A DNA stretch of 64,000 nt. It comes from Acidovorax sp. sic0104 (GTDB lineage Bacteria > Pseudomonadota > Gammaproteobacteria > Burkholderiales > Burkholderiaceae_C). The notes under the pieces are model-generated. The model was given only the letters and a program-made list of their open reading frames with translations. It had not been told where the DNA came from and searched no databases. Shown here piece by piece: positions 35,411 through 43,917 of the stretch. The position numbers and the translations under genes are program-made. The stretch lies in assembly GCF_019219095.1 (NCBI RefSeq), contig NZ_JAHUWH010000004.1:186001-250000 (forward strand). The letters are read 5' to 3'. Within the stretch, counting starts at the first letter, position 1. Each line of letters starts with the position of its first letter.

Positions 35411-36733
35411 ATGAGTGCAAATCAAGCCGCCGGTACGGCGTTGGAGGAGTCGGTCTATCGCAAGGTGGTATGGCGGCTCATACCGTTCCTTTTTCTTTGC
35501 TATGTCGTCGCGTACCTGGATCGGGTCAATGTAGGCTTTGCGAAGTTGCAGATGCTGAACGACCTGAAGTTCAGTGAAACGGTCTATGGCATCGGTGCCG
35601 GAATCTTTTTCATCGGGTACTTCCTTTTTGAAGTGCCCAGCAACATCATCCTTCACAAGACCGGGGCCCGGGTGTGGATCGCCCGGATCATGATCTCGTG
35701 GGGCATCATCTCCGCCGCGATGATGTATGGGAGCTCTCCAGCAAGCTTCTACGTTCTGCGCTTTCTCTTGGGGATTGCCGAAGCGGGCTTCTTCCCAGGA
35801 ATCATCCTTTATCTGACGTACTGGTTTCCTGCGGCGCGCAGAGCGCGCGTTGTGGCGCTGTTCATGACGGCCATCGCGCTCTCCGGGGTCATTGGCGGCC
35901 CGTTGTCGGGCTGGATCATGACGTCGTTTGCCGGCGTCCAGGGCCTGGCTGGCTGGCAGTGGATGTTCGTCCTCGAAGGGATCCCTTCCGTGATCGTCGG
36001 CTTCATCGTGCTGGGCTATCTCGACGACTCCGTCAAGGGCGCCAAGTGGCTCAGTGAGCCAGAAAAGCAGAACATCATCAACAACATCGCGCGTGAGGAG
36101 CGGTTCAAGAGCGACCACGGTGTTGGCGGCGCGTTCCGCAACCCGCAGGTCTGGCTGATGGCGGGCATCTACTTCTGCTTCATCATGGGGCTGTACGGCG
36201 TGAGTTTCTGGTTGCCGCAGTTGATCAAGAGCGCTGGGGTCAAGGATGTGCTGGATGTCGGCATGTTGACCGCCATTCCGTACGGGCTTGCTGCGTTGGC
36301 CATGGTGCTGGCCAGTCGCAGCTCCGACAGGACGGGTGAGCGCCGGTGGCATACCGTCGTGGCTGCTTGCGCGGGCGCTGCGGGCTTGGCGCTGAGTGCG
36401 CTGTTCGGCAACGATGTGACGCTGTCCATGGTGGCCTTGAGCTTGGCAACGATGGGCATTCTGTCCACCCTTCCGTTGTTCTGGACTTTGCCGACTGCCG
36501 TTCTGGGCGGCACTGCAGCCGCTGCCGGCATAGCGCTGGTCAACAGCGTCGGCAACCTGGCCGGCTTTGTGAGCCCCTTCATGGTCGGCGCCATCAAGGA
36601 TGTGACCGGAAGTGCGCAAGCCGGGCTTTTCGTATTGGCCTGCAGTCTCATGATGGGCGCTCTGCTGACCCTCGCCGCGACCCGCAGGCGTGGCACGGCC
36701 AGCGAGCCGCCCCGCGTGCCGGCTCGCGCATGA
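35411..36733 (+). CDS. MFS transporter, anion:cation symporter type
   Basis: A 440-residue carrier with twelve predicted membrane helices. The N-terminal VAYLDRVNVGFAKLQM and GYFLFEVPSNIILHKTGAR motifs are typical of the ACS group, which imports carboxylates and sugar acids with protons. A good ribosome binding site (AGGAGACAA) precedes the ATG. Its stop overlaps the start of the glycerate kinase-like gene (ATGA), so the two are coupled. The substrate is probably an organic acid feeding the kinase, such as glycerate or a related hydroxy acid; mevalonate is a second option given the mva genes. Confidence 0.92.
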   Translation: MSANQAAGTALEESVYRKVVWRLIPFLFLCYVVAYLDRVNVGFAKLQMLNDLKFSETVYGIGAGIFFIGYFLFEVPSNIILHKTGARVWIARIMISWGIISAAMMYGSSPASFYVLRFLLGIAEAGFFPGIILYLTYWFPAARRARVVALFMTAIALSGVIGGPLSGWIMTSFAGVQGLAGWQWMFVLEGIPSVIVGFIVLGYLDDSVKGAKWLSEPEKQNIINNIAREERFKSDHGVGGAFRNPQVWLMAGIYFCFIMGLYGVSFWLPQLIKSAGVKDVLDVGMLTAIPYGLAALAMVLASRSSDRTGERRWHTVVAACAGAAGLALSALFGNDVTLSMVALSLATMGILSTLPLFWTLPTAVLGGTAAAAGIALVNSVGNLAGFVSPFMVGAIKDVTGSAQAGLFVLACSLMMGALLTLAATRRRGTASEPPRVPARA

Positions 36734-38103
36734 GGACGCACATGACGGCGAGCGTCCATCCACTGCCCACCCTGGGTTTGGCTGCCCCCGTGTCGGATTC
36801 ATCGCTTGAGTTGACTCTTGCCCACGTCCACGGGCCGTCGAAGCTGGATGTGGAGCCACAGTCCGACCGAGAACTGCTGGTGAAGATGTTCGACGAAGCG
36901 TTGAAGGCCGTGGACCCGAAGACAGTGGTTTCGCGTTACCTGCCGCAGCCCGGTCATCGCGGCCGGACCATCGTCATCGGTGCAGGTAAAGCAGCCGCTC
37001 GGATGGCAGCGGCCGTGGAAGAGGCTTGGTCCGGGCCGTTGGAGGGCATCGTGGTGACCCGCTACGGCCATGGTGAAAGGACCCGCCACGTGCGCGTCAT
37101 CGAGGCAGGTCATCCCGCCCCGGATGCGGCCGGCCGAGACGCGGCGAGGCAGATTCTGGCGCTTGCGCAGAGCGCTACAGCGGATGACCTCGTCATCTGC
37201 CTGATGAGCGGCGGCGGCTCAGCGCTGCTATCGCTGCCGGCGGACGGCATTGCTCCGGAAGAAAAGGCCGGGATCGCCAAGGCCCTGCTGCAGAGCGGCG
37301 CGCCGATCAGCGAGATCAACTGTGTGCGCACCCACCTCTCCGCGATCAAGGGTGGGCAGCTGGGCGTCGCCTGCGGCGAGGCCAGGGTCGTCACCTTGAT
37401 CATTTCGGACGTGCCGGGTGATGACCCGGCGCTGGTGGCCTCCGGCCCGACCGTGCCATGCACCAGCACTGCACTGGAGGCGCTGGACATCCTGAGGCGG
37501 CGCAACATCTGGGCGCCTTTTGAAGTGATGGACCGGCTGCGTGGCATGGCGCTGCAACCCCGGAAAGAACTGGGGCCTCGGCAGGTGCAAGTCATCGCGA
37601 CGGCGCAAACTGCGTTGGCGGCCGCGGGACAGTATGCGCGGTCTCAGGGGCTCAATGTGCTCATGCTGGGCGGCAGCCTGGAGGGCGAGTCCCGGGATGT
37701 GGCTGCGGTGCACGCGGGTATCGCAGCGCAGATCGCGACGCATGGAGAACCCACCCCCGCGCCCTGCGTCATCCTTTCCGGTGGAGAAACCACGGTGACT
37801 GTCCGGGGCGGCGGCAGGGGCGGGCGCAATGCCGAGTTTCTATTGGCTCTGGCCCTGGCGGCTGACGGGCTGCCCTTGAGTGCGCTGGCGTGCGATACCG
37901 ATGGGATCGACGGTGTGGAAGCAAACGCTGGTGCTTTCATCGACGCCCACACCCTTGCCCGTGCCAGGGGCGTTCGGCTCGATGCGCAGAACCATTTGTT
38001 CTCCAACGATGCCTACACATTCTTCGAGCGTCTCGGCGACCTCGTGGTCACGGGACCTACACGCACCAATGTCAACGACTTCCGCGCAGTGCTGGTGAGG
38101 TAG
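36730..38103 (+). CDS. glycerate 2-kinase family protein (GckA/TtuD-like)
   Basis: A 457-residue protein of the MOFRL/DUF4147 kinase family. The N-terminal part has RTIVIGAGKAAARMAAAVEE and CLMSGGGSALLSLPADG; the C-terminal MOFRL domain has VILSGGETTVTV, GRGGRNAEFLLALAL and DTDGIDG. Such enzymes phosphorylate glycerate to 2-phosphoglycerate or act on hydroxypyruvate-related acids. The ATG at 36730 overlaps the MFS stop; a second ATG at 36742 is possible. The first about 45 residues are not typical of the family and may be a local extension. The gene ends the catabolic cluster. Confidence 0.9.
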   Translation: MRTHMTASVHPLPTLGLAAPVSDSSLELTLAHVHGPSKLDVEPQSDRELLVKMFDEALKAVDPKTVVSRYLPQPGHRGRTIVIGAGKAAARMAAAVEEAWSGPLEGIVVTRYGHGERTRHVRVIEAGHPAPDAAGRDAARQILALAQSATADDLVICLMSGGGSALLSLPADGIAPEEKAGIAKALLQSGAPISEINCVRTHLSAIKGGQLGVACGEARVVTLIISDVPGDDPALVASGPTVPCTSTALEALDILRRRNIWAPFEVMDRLRGMALQPRKELGPRQVQVIATAQTALAAAGQYARSQGLNVLMLGGSLEGESRDVAAVHAGIAAQIATHGEPTPAPCVILSGGETTVTVRGGGRGGRNAEFLLALALAADGLPLSALACDTDGIDGVEANAGAFIDAHTLARARGVRLDAQNHLFSNDAYTFFERLGDLVVTGPTRTNVNDFRAVLVR

Positions 38104-38310
38104 CCACGCAGCATCGTCAAACCAAGTTCGTTGCCACGCTCGGGCCGGGCCGCGCTCGAGGCAGGCCGCTGCGCAATGCCTGCAGTGCTCTTGCCAAGGG
38201 AAAGTCGCTGTGGCAGCCGGCCCGCCTTTCAGTACATTGGGTGCCATCAACTTCCTGCACATCCTCCCTCCGGCTTTGGCGGACCCGAAGTCCGAGGCTG
38301 GCTCGCCACC

Positions 38311-38958
38311 ATGGAACTCCATCAGCTCAGGGCTTTCGCTGCGGTAGCCAGGACGGGCCACCTTGCGCGAGCGAGTGACGACCTGCACTTGACGCAGTCA
38401 GCGGTATCCAAGCAGCTCAAGGCGCTGGAGGAAGAGCTGGGCACCTTGTTGTTCGAACGGGGCCCGGCCGGGATGGCCCTCACCTGCGCTGGCCGCCAGT
38501 TGTTGCCACTCGCCCAACATGCACTCGACTCGGTGCAGCAGCTTGCGAGTGCCGCTTCATCGCTTCGAGGAGTGGTGGCGGGCCCACTCAGGCTTGGAAC
38601 CATCATCGACCCCGAGTCCTTGAAGCTGGGCCCCATGTTGGCATCGCTTCTCAATTTCTACCCGCATGTCGATGTGTCTTTGAACCACGGCATCTCGGGA
38701 ACCGTTCTGGAGAGGTTGCGCGCCGGCCTGATGCGCGAGCGGTTGGCAAGCCAGGTCATTGCGCAAGGGGCCGCCGCTGTGTGGCGTGGTGCGAGGGTGC
38801 CGTGCCCGTTGTCGCTGCTTTGGCGCAGGTCGAGGGCTGACTCTGCCGTCCTTCGGGCTCTCGCAGCATCCGTTCAGCGGGTCTGGCAGATCGATGCGGA
38901 TGGTGCCGAGGCCGTCTCGGTCACGAAGAACAACCCTGCCGGCGACCGGCTGACGTAA
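38311..38958 (+). pseudogene. LysR-type regulator with an internal in-frame deletion
   Basis: A 215-residue frame, compared with about 300 for intact LysR regulators. The N-terminal winged helix is complete (MELHQLRAFAAVARTGHLAR and LTQSAVSKQLKALEEELG). The effector domain starts normally (GPLRLGTIIDPESLKLGPML) up to VLERLRAG. The next residues, LMRERLASQVIAQGAAAVW, look like the C-terminal end of a LysR domain, so roughly 85 residues seem to be missing at the join near 38734. DNA binding could survive but effector sensing should not. It may once have controlled the cluster upstream. Confidence 0.65.
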
Positions 38959-38979
38959 GCCGGGAGACGGCGCCAGGCT

Positions 38980-39714
38980 TCATGGCAGCTCGGCGCTGCC
39001 CATCCGCGCCATGATGGTGCGCGTGCGGCCTGCCAGGTAGGCCGATCCCGGCGCTTTCTCGAACCGCTTGGGCGCGGGCAGCATCACGGCCAGGCGTGCG
39101 GCTTCGCCCGCGCCGAGCTTGCTGGCGCTCTTGCGAAAGTAGTGCTGGGCTGCGGCTTCGGCGCCGAACACGCCTTCGCCCCACTCCACGCTGTTGAGAT
39201 AGATCTCGAGGATGCGTTGCTTGGAGAGCAACTGCTCCAGCAGCAGCGTGAGCACGAACTCCTGGCCTTTGCGCAGCAGGGTGCGCTCGCCCGACAGCAG
39301 CAGGTTCTTGGCCAGTTGCTGCGTGATGGTGGAGCCACCGCGGATCCTGGGCGCACGCTGCGGGCGGTCGGGGGCGCGGGCCTGGGCCTTGCTGGCCTGG
39401 GCTTCGGCTTTCGCGTTGCGCTCCCACGCTTTCTCGATGGCGTTCCAGTCCACGCCATCATGGCTGACGAAGCCATCGTCCTCCGAGGCGATCACGGCGC
39501 GCTTGAGGCTGTCGGAAATACTGGCGTACGGCACCCACTGCTGGCGCCAGCGGACATGTCCTGTGGCGGACAGCTGGCTCCATGCTTCGGAGCGCTGGAA
39601 GCTCGTGGATTCCGGGTCGATCATGGCCATGGCCGCAATGCGGGCCACGAAGAACAGCTGCAGCGCCACGAAGGCGAGCACCACCAGTCCCAGCCAGCGC
39701 AGCACGGCTTTCAT
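38980..39714 (-). CDS. mtgA: monofunctional biosynthetic peptidoglycan transglycosylase
   Basis: A 244-residue GT51 enzyme that polymerises lipid II into glycan strands. An N-terminal membrane helix (LGLVVLAFVALQLFFVARIA) anchors it. The catalytic Glu is in VIASEDDGFVSHDGVD, and RGGSTITQQLAKNLLLSGER is the second hallmark. A basic linker (AEAQASKAQARAPDRPQRAP) is somewhat longer than usual. The ATG at 39714 was chosen over 39768 because it places a short basic N-terminus before the helix. It lies upstream of no obvious partner; aroE follows across a REP-like palindrome. Confidence 0.95.
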   Translation of the reverse strand: MKAVLRWLGLVVLAFVALQLFFVARIAAMAMIDPESTSFQRSEAWSQLSATGHVRWRQQWVPYASISDSLKRAVIASEDDGFVSHDGVDWNAIEKAWERNAKAEAQASKAQARAPDRPQRAPRIRGGSTITQQLAKNLLLSGERTLLRKGQEFVLTLLLEQLLSKQRILEIYLNSVEWGEGVFGAEAAAQHYFRKSASKLGAGEAARLAVMLPAPKRFEKAPGSAYLAGRTRTIMARMGSAELP

Positions 39715-39770
39715 TGGAGCGTTTTTCTCGGTGTCGGGTGTTGTGGATGCATGGGCCTGCCTTTGCACAA

Positions 39771-39830
39771 CCGTTCGGGCTGAGCTTGTCGAAGCCTCGC
39801 GCGGCGCTTCGACAAGCTCAACGTGAACGG
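39771..39830. repeat. REP-like palindrome between aroE and mtgA
   Basis: The arms CCGTTCGGGCTGAGCTTGTC plus GAAGC (39771-39795) and its near-complement (39806-39830) form a stem of about 24 bp with a GC-rich loop of about 10 nt. It lies between aroE (39858) and mtgA (39714). It is the only complete copy; half sites occur at 8671 and near 17655. No transposase (RAYT) gene is present. Confidence 0.75.
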
Positions 39831-39857
39831 TTCAAGGGCGTGCATGCGGACGGTGGC

Positions 39858-40697
39858 TCAGGTGGCCTGCTGCATCTCGCTCAGAACCTGCGCCGACGGC
39901 GGGCGCACGCCGCGCCACAGCAGGAAGGCCTCCGCCGCCTGCTCCACCAGCATGCCCAGTCCGTCACGCGGCACCGCGCCGTGCTGGCGGGCCCAGTCGA
40001 GGAACCCCTGCGCGGCAGGGCCGTACATCATGTCGTAGGCCAGGCTGCGGGGGCGCAGCACATGGGGCGCCACGGGCACGCCCGCACCGGCCAGGCTGGT
40101 GGCCGTGGCATTGATGATCACATCGAAATCGGCCTCTACCGCTTGCGGGGTAAGCGCGAGAAGCTCTGATTTTTGTAGCGCCGCCAAGGCGCTGTGGGTG
40201 TGCACCAGCGCCTGGGCTTTCTCCAGGGTGCGGTTGGCCACGGTGATGTGCCGCGCGCCCGCCAGCAGCAGCGGGCCCAGCACACCTGCCGCGGCCCCCC
40301 CCGCGCCCACCAGCAGCACATCGCGCCCCGCCAGCGAGACGCCGGCGTTGCGCGTGATGTCGGCCACCAGGCCCAGGCCATCGGTGTTGTCCGCGTAGAT
40401 GCTGCCGTCCGGGCGGAAGGTGAGGGTGTTGGCCGCTGCGGCCAACTGCACACGTTCGCTGCATTCGGTGGCCAGGCCCGGCGCGTCGATCTTGAACGGC
40501 ACCGTGACGTTGCAGCCGCGCCCGCCCTGGGCGGCGAACTCGCGCACGCCCTGGGCAAAACCGTCCATGGGCACCAGGCGGCGCTCGTAGGTGAGCGATT
40601 CGCCCGTCAGCTCGGCAAAGCGGGCGTGGATGGCGGGCGAGCGGCTGTGCGCTACGGGGTTGCCCATCACGCAGTACAGGTCGGCAGAGGAGGTCAT
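39858..40697 (-). CDS. aroE: shikimate dehydrogenase (NADP+)
   Basis: A 279-residue enzyme reducing 3-dehydroshikimate to shikimate. Substrate-binding motifs include YCVMGNPVAHSRSPAIHARF, the catalytic Lys in CNVTVPFKIDA and Asp in YADNTDGLG. The NADP-binding loop is LLVGAGGAAAGV, followed by ITVANRTLEKA. The ATG at 40697 precedes TSSADLYCVMGNP. A copy of the 17-bp dispersed repeat (40163-40179) lies in the coding sequence and encodes part of a surface-loop segment AALQKSELLAL. It points the same way as tonB and rnr upstream. Confidence 0.96.
   Translation of the reverse strand: MTSSADLYCVMGNPVAHSRSPAIHARFAELTGESLTYERRLVPMDGFAQGVREFAAQGGRGCNVTVPFKIDAPGLATECSERVQLAAAANTLTFRPDGSIYADNTDGLGLVADITRNAGVSLAGRDVLLVGAGGAAAGVLGPLLLAGARHITVANRTLEKAQALVHTHSALAALQKSELLALTPQAVEADFDVIINATATSLAGAGVPVAPHVLRPRSLAYDMMYGPAAQGFLDWARQHGAVPRDGLGMLVEQAAEAFLLWRGVRPPSAQVLSEMQQAT
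40163..40179 (-). repeat. 17-bp GCT...AGC dispersed repeat, copy 5 (inside aroE)
   Basis: This copy reads GCTCTGATTTTTGTAGC on the plus strand and is kept in frame within aroE, encoding residues of ALQKSEL. It is the clearest example of this repeat domesticated as coding sequence. Confidence 0.6.
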
Positions 40698-40815
40698 GTG
40701 GTTAATTGCTGCGTGCAACGCTGGAAGGGGGCTGAACCGGGGCCGCCGTGGAACGGGCTTTGCCCGGCCACTGGCGGCGCCCCCCGGGGAAGCCGCCGCA
40801 GGCGACTCAGGGGGG

Positions 40816-41676
40816 CTACCTCACACTCGTTTCCAGGGTCTGGTCCCGGGTGAACTTGAACCGCGCCACCATGGCGATCTGGTCGGCTTTCTTGCGCATG
40901 TCGGCGCCGAAGGTGCCGAACGGCCCGGCGGCGCGGGCGATGGCCTCGGCACGGCGGTCCAGGGTCGAATTGCCCGAGCTTTGCACGACCTCGGTGTCCA
41001 GCACCCGGCCATCGTGGTTGACAGTGACGATCATGGTCAGCTCCCCATACAGCTTCTTGCCGCCCTGCTCGGGGAAGTTCTCGGTGCCCTTGTCCTCCAC
41101 CTTGCGGCGCAGGGCGTCGTAGTAGACGGCGTAGGCCTCTTCGCGCGTGGCGGGGCTGATGTAGCGCTTCTTGGGGCGCGAATTTTCTTCGTTGATGCGC
41201 TTTTCGATCTCGGCCAGGAGCTTGACGAGCTGGCGGCGCTTTTCCTGCTCGGCCGCCTGCTCGGCGCTCTGGCTCGCCTTGCGCGGGTCGGGCTCGGGCA
41301 GGGTGGCCAGCTGCTTGCGCAGCTGGGCGAGCAGTTGGGCCTGCTGCTCCTGCATCGCGTCCATCTTGCGCTGGGCTTCCTCGAAGTCGTCGCCGATGGC
41401 GGTGAGGGCCGAGTAGGGCAGGGGGCTGGTGGCGCGCCCTTTTTCTGCGTCACCGCCGCCCGCCAGGTTGGCCTGGGCAATCGCCTGGGCCTTGTCGGGG
41501 CGCTCGTTGGACTTGGCGTTGACCAGGATGACTTCGAGCGGCGTGTCCTGGAACACGCGGTTGAAGCCCTCGGGGTCGATGAAGCGCACGGAGATCAGCG
41601 CGGCGTGCACGGCGATGGAGACGCCCAGCGCCAGCTGCAGCGTGCTGAAGGTGCGAAGGAAGGCGGGGAGTTTCAT
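40816..41676 (-). CDS. tonB: TonB-family energy transducer
   Basis: A 286-residue periplasm-spanning protein. One N-terminal membrane helix (LALGVSIAVHAALISVRFI) is followed by a helical, Gln/Glu/Lys-rich linker (about 100-170). The C-terminal TonB domain includes LYGELTMIVTVNHDGRVLDTEV and ARAAGPFGTF. It transfers proton-motive force to outer-membrane receptors; exbB and exbD are not in the window. The linker is coiled-coil-like rather than the Pro-rich type of Escherichia coli. A GATAAT box lies 8 nt before the ATG. The TAG stop falls inside the CTCAGGGGGG repeat. Confidence 0.88.
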   Translation of the reverse strand: MKLPAFLRTFSTLQLALGVSIAVHAALISVRFIDPEGFNRVFQDTPLEVILVNAKSNERPDKAQAIAQANLAGGGDAEKGRATSPLPYSALTAIGDDFEEAQRKMDAMQEQQAQLLAQLRKQLATLPEPDPRKASQSAEQAAEQEKRRQLVKLLAEIEKRINEENSRPKKRYISPATREEAYAVYYDALRRKVEDKGTENFPEQGGKKLYGELTMIVTVNHDGRVLDTEVVQSSGNSTLDRRAEAIARAAGPFGTFGADMRKKADQIAMVARFKFTRDQTLETSVR

Positions 41677-41684
41677 CGCCGGTG

Positions 41685-41690
41685 ATTATC
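41685..41690 (-). promoter_or_regulatory. -10-like GATAAT box before tonB
   Basis: On the minus strand GATAAT is followed by 8 nt (CACCGGCG) and then the tonB ATG. It overlaps the last codons of rnr, which ends at 41689, so tonB could be transcribed separately with almost no leader. Confidence 0.45.
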
Positions 41691-43767
41691 AAGGTGCAGC
41701 GGCTGCCGCAGCGGCTTCGGCGGGGGCCTCGTTAACGTCCACTGCAATCGCAATCGGCCCGGCCACGGCGTCGTCGTCTTCCTCGGCGTCTTCCACCGGG
41801 CCGTCGTCGCTGCTGTCTGCCGGGTCGTCCAGGCGTTCGATCACGGTGCCGTGGATGTCGAGGGTGATCTCGTCCACCTCGCCCAGCTTGACCTTCAGGC
41901 GTGCGCCGCGCGGCAGGTTCTGCGCGCCCAGCACGGGGAAGACCAGCGGAATGTCGTCCGCACGCACCAAAAAGCTGCCGCCCGGGCCTTCCTTGAAGAC
42001 GGTGGCGTTCAGCTCGGTGATGCCGTTCTGCTCCACGTACTTGAGCGTCCAGAAGCGCTCCATACCGGCCTGGTAGCCGTTGTAGGCGCCGTAGGCGGCA
42101 TCAAAGCTGCTGATGATGGAGAACAGGTCGGCGTCCTTGGGCTTGAACGGCGCGGCCAGTGCTGCGGTCTTGCCGTGGCGGGCGCAGGCAATGATCTGCC
42201 ACTGGTTGACCAGGTCGGTGTAGCGGCGCAGGGGCGAGGTAGCCCACGAGTAGGCCTTGACGCCGATGCCCGCATGCGGCAGCGCCTTGGTGCCCATGCG
42301 CACCTTCACGCCCGGCGCCATGCTGGCCTGGCTGCGGTAGATGCCGGGCACGCCCAGCTCGGCCATCCAGCTGCCCCAGGTGCTGTTGGCCACGATCATG
42401 GCCTCGGCCACGATCAGATCGAGCGGCGATCCGCGCTGGCGCACGCTGATCTGCACCTGCTCATTGCCGGTGGGCTCGGCGCCGTCATTGCCGACGAGGC
42501 GGAAGTTGTAGTCCGGCCGGTTGAAGTTCTCGGGCTTGCCGCGCACGACTTCGCGGCGGGCCTTGAGGTCCTTGGCCAGGCGGTGCAAAAATGATAGCTG
42601 GGGGCGCAGGTCAGACAAGCGCTGCGGGTCGTTTTGATGCTGAAAAGAAGGGTTGGCCAGCCATTCTTCGGTCACCACGGCATCGAGCTGGTCATGGCGC
42701 AGGTTGGCAACCACGTGCACGCGTTCGAGCCTGGTCTCGGAGCCCTTGAATTCCAGCGTGGCTTCGTCGATGGTCACGTACAGCGACACGGCCGGGTTGG
42801 CGCGGCCTTCGTCCAGCGTATAGGTCTGCACCACGTCGTCGGGCAGCATGGTGATCTTGTAGCCCGGCATGTACACGGTGGACAGGCGGGCGCGGCCCAA
42901 CTGGTCGATGGCGCTGCCCGGCTGGATGGCCAGGCCGGGCGCGGCGATGTGGATGCCCAGCACCACGGTGCCGGTGCCCAGGCCCTGTACCGACAGCGCG
43001 TCGTCGATTTCAGTGGTCTGCGAGTCGTCGATGGAGTACGCCTGCGCGGTGGACAGCGGCAGCTCATCGGCAATGACGGGCGCCGTGACGGCCGGAAAGC
43101 CCGTGCCCTTGGGGAAGTTCTCGAACAGGAAGCGTTTCCAGTGGAACTGGTAGGCCGAGTCGATGGCGCCGGCCTTTTGCAAAAGGTCGAGCGGCGCGGT
43201 GTGCGTGGCGCGGCTGGCATCGACCACGGCCTTGTACTCGGGCGCGTTCTTGTCGGGCTTGAACAATATCTTGTAGAGCTGGTCGCGGATGGGCTGCGGG
43301 CATTCGCCCCGGCCCAGTTGCGCGGCCCACTCGTCGATCTGCGCAAGGATGGCCTTTTTCTTCTCGATGGCGGCCAGCGCCTGTTGCAGGATCTCGGCCG
43401 ATGCCTTCTTGAAACGGCCCTTGCCCGCGCGGCGGAAGTAGTGCGGTGCGTCGTACAGGCGAAACAGCGCGCCGGCCTGCTGGACCATGGTGGCGTTGTC
43501 GGAAAAATAATCGCGCGCCAGATCAGCAAAGCCGAATTCGTCTTCGGGAGCGAACTCCCACGCCAGATCCAGCTCGATGGTCTCGGCCACGGCCTGGGCC
43601 TGGGCGATCAGTTCGGCCGGGGCCGGTTTTTCGAACTTCAGGAGGATGTTGGCGGCCTTGACCTTGACCCGCTTGCCGGAATCGAGCTCCACCTGGGCCG
43701 AGGTATCGGCTTCCGACAGGATACGGCCGGCCATGAATTTGCCGGCTTCTTCAAACAGTGCATGCAT
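41689..43767 (-). CDS. rnr: RNase II-family exoribonuclease
   Basis: A 692-residue 3'-5' exoribonuclease. The catalytic centre reads YSIDDSQTTEIDDALSV, with the Asp cluster of the RNB domain. Later blocks include YMPGYKITMLPDDVVQTY, VAEAMIVANSTWG and WATSPLRRYTDLVNQWQ. The C-terminus has an S1-like region and an acidic Ala/Asp-rich tail. Length lies between RNase II and RNase R, so the name rnr is provisional. The ATG at 43767 has GACAAT 7 nt upstream. A degraded half copy of the 17-bp repeat lies in the coding sequence at 42582-42598. Confidence 0.92.
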   Translation of the reverse strand: MHALFEEAGKFMAGRILSEADTSAQVELDSGKRVKVKAANILLKFEKPAPAELIAQAQAVAETIELDLAWEFAPEDEFGFADLARDYFSDNATMVQQAGALFRLYDAPHYFRRAGKGRFKKASAEILQQALAAIEKKKAILAQIDEWAAQLGRGECPQPIRDQLYKILFKPDKNAPEYKAVVDASRATHTAPLDLLQKAGAIDSAYQFHWKRFLFENFPKGTGFPAVTAPVIADELPLSTAQAYSIDDSQTTEIDDALSVQGLGTGTVVLGIHIAAPGLAIQPGSAIDQLGRARLSTVYMPGYKITMLPDDVVQTYTLDEGRANPAVSLYVTIDEATLEFKGSETRLERVHVVANLRHDQLDAVVTEEWLANPSFQHQNDPQRLSDLRPQLSFLHRLAKDLKARREVVRGKPENFNRPDYNFRLVGNDGAEPTGNEQVQISVRQRGSPLDLIVAEAMIVANSTWGSWMAELGVPGIYRSQASMAPGVKVRMGTKALPHAGIGVKAYSWATSPLRRYTDLVNQWQIIACARHGKTAALAAPFKPKDADLFSIISSFDAAYGAYNGYQAGMERFWTLKYVEQNGITELNATVFKEGPGGSFLVRADDIPLVFPVLGAQNLPRGARLKVKLGEVDEITLDIHGTVIERLDDPADSSDDGPVEDAEEDDDAVAGPIAIAVDVNEAPAEAAAAAAAP

Positions 43768-43774
43768 GGCAGGG

Positions 43775-43780
43775 ATTGTC
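43775..43780 (-). promoter_or_regulatory. -10-like GACAAT box before the exoribonuclease gene
   Basis: GACAAT on the minus strand is followed by 7 nt (CCCTGCC) and the ATG. The arrangement repeats that at the flavin monooxygenase and tonB genes. Confidence 0.45.
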
Positions 43781-43917
43781 CCATGGGTGGCGGTGGGGTC
43801 CGGTGGGGGGCTGACCAGTCCGGGCGTGGACGCGGCCCCGCGGTTCGCTGCGCCTATGATCCGCGTGACGCCCCGCCGGTCTTTCCCTTCATTCCCTAGC
43901 CGCCCTTTCCTGCCGAG

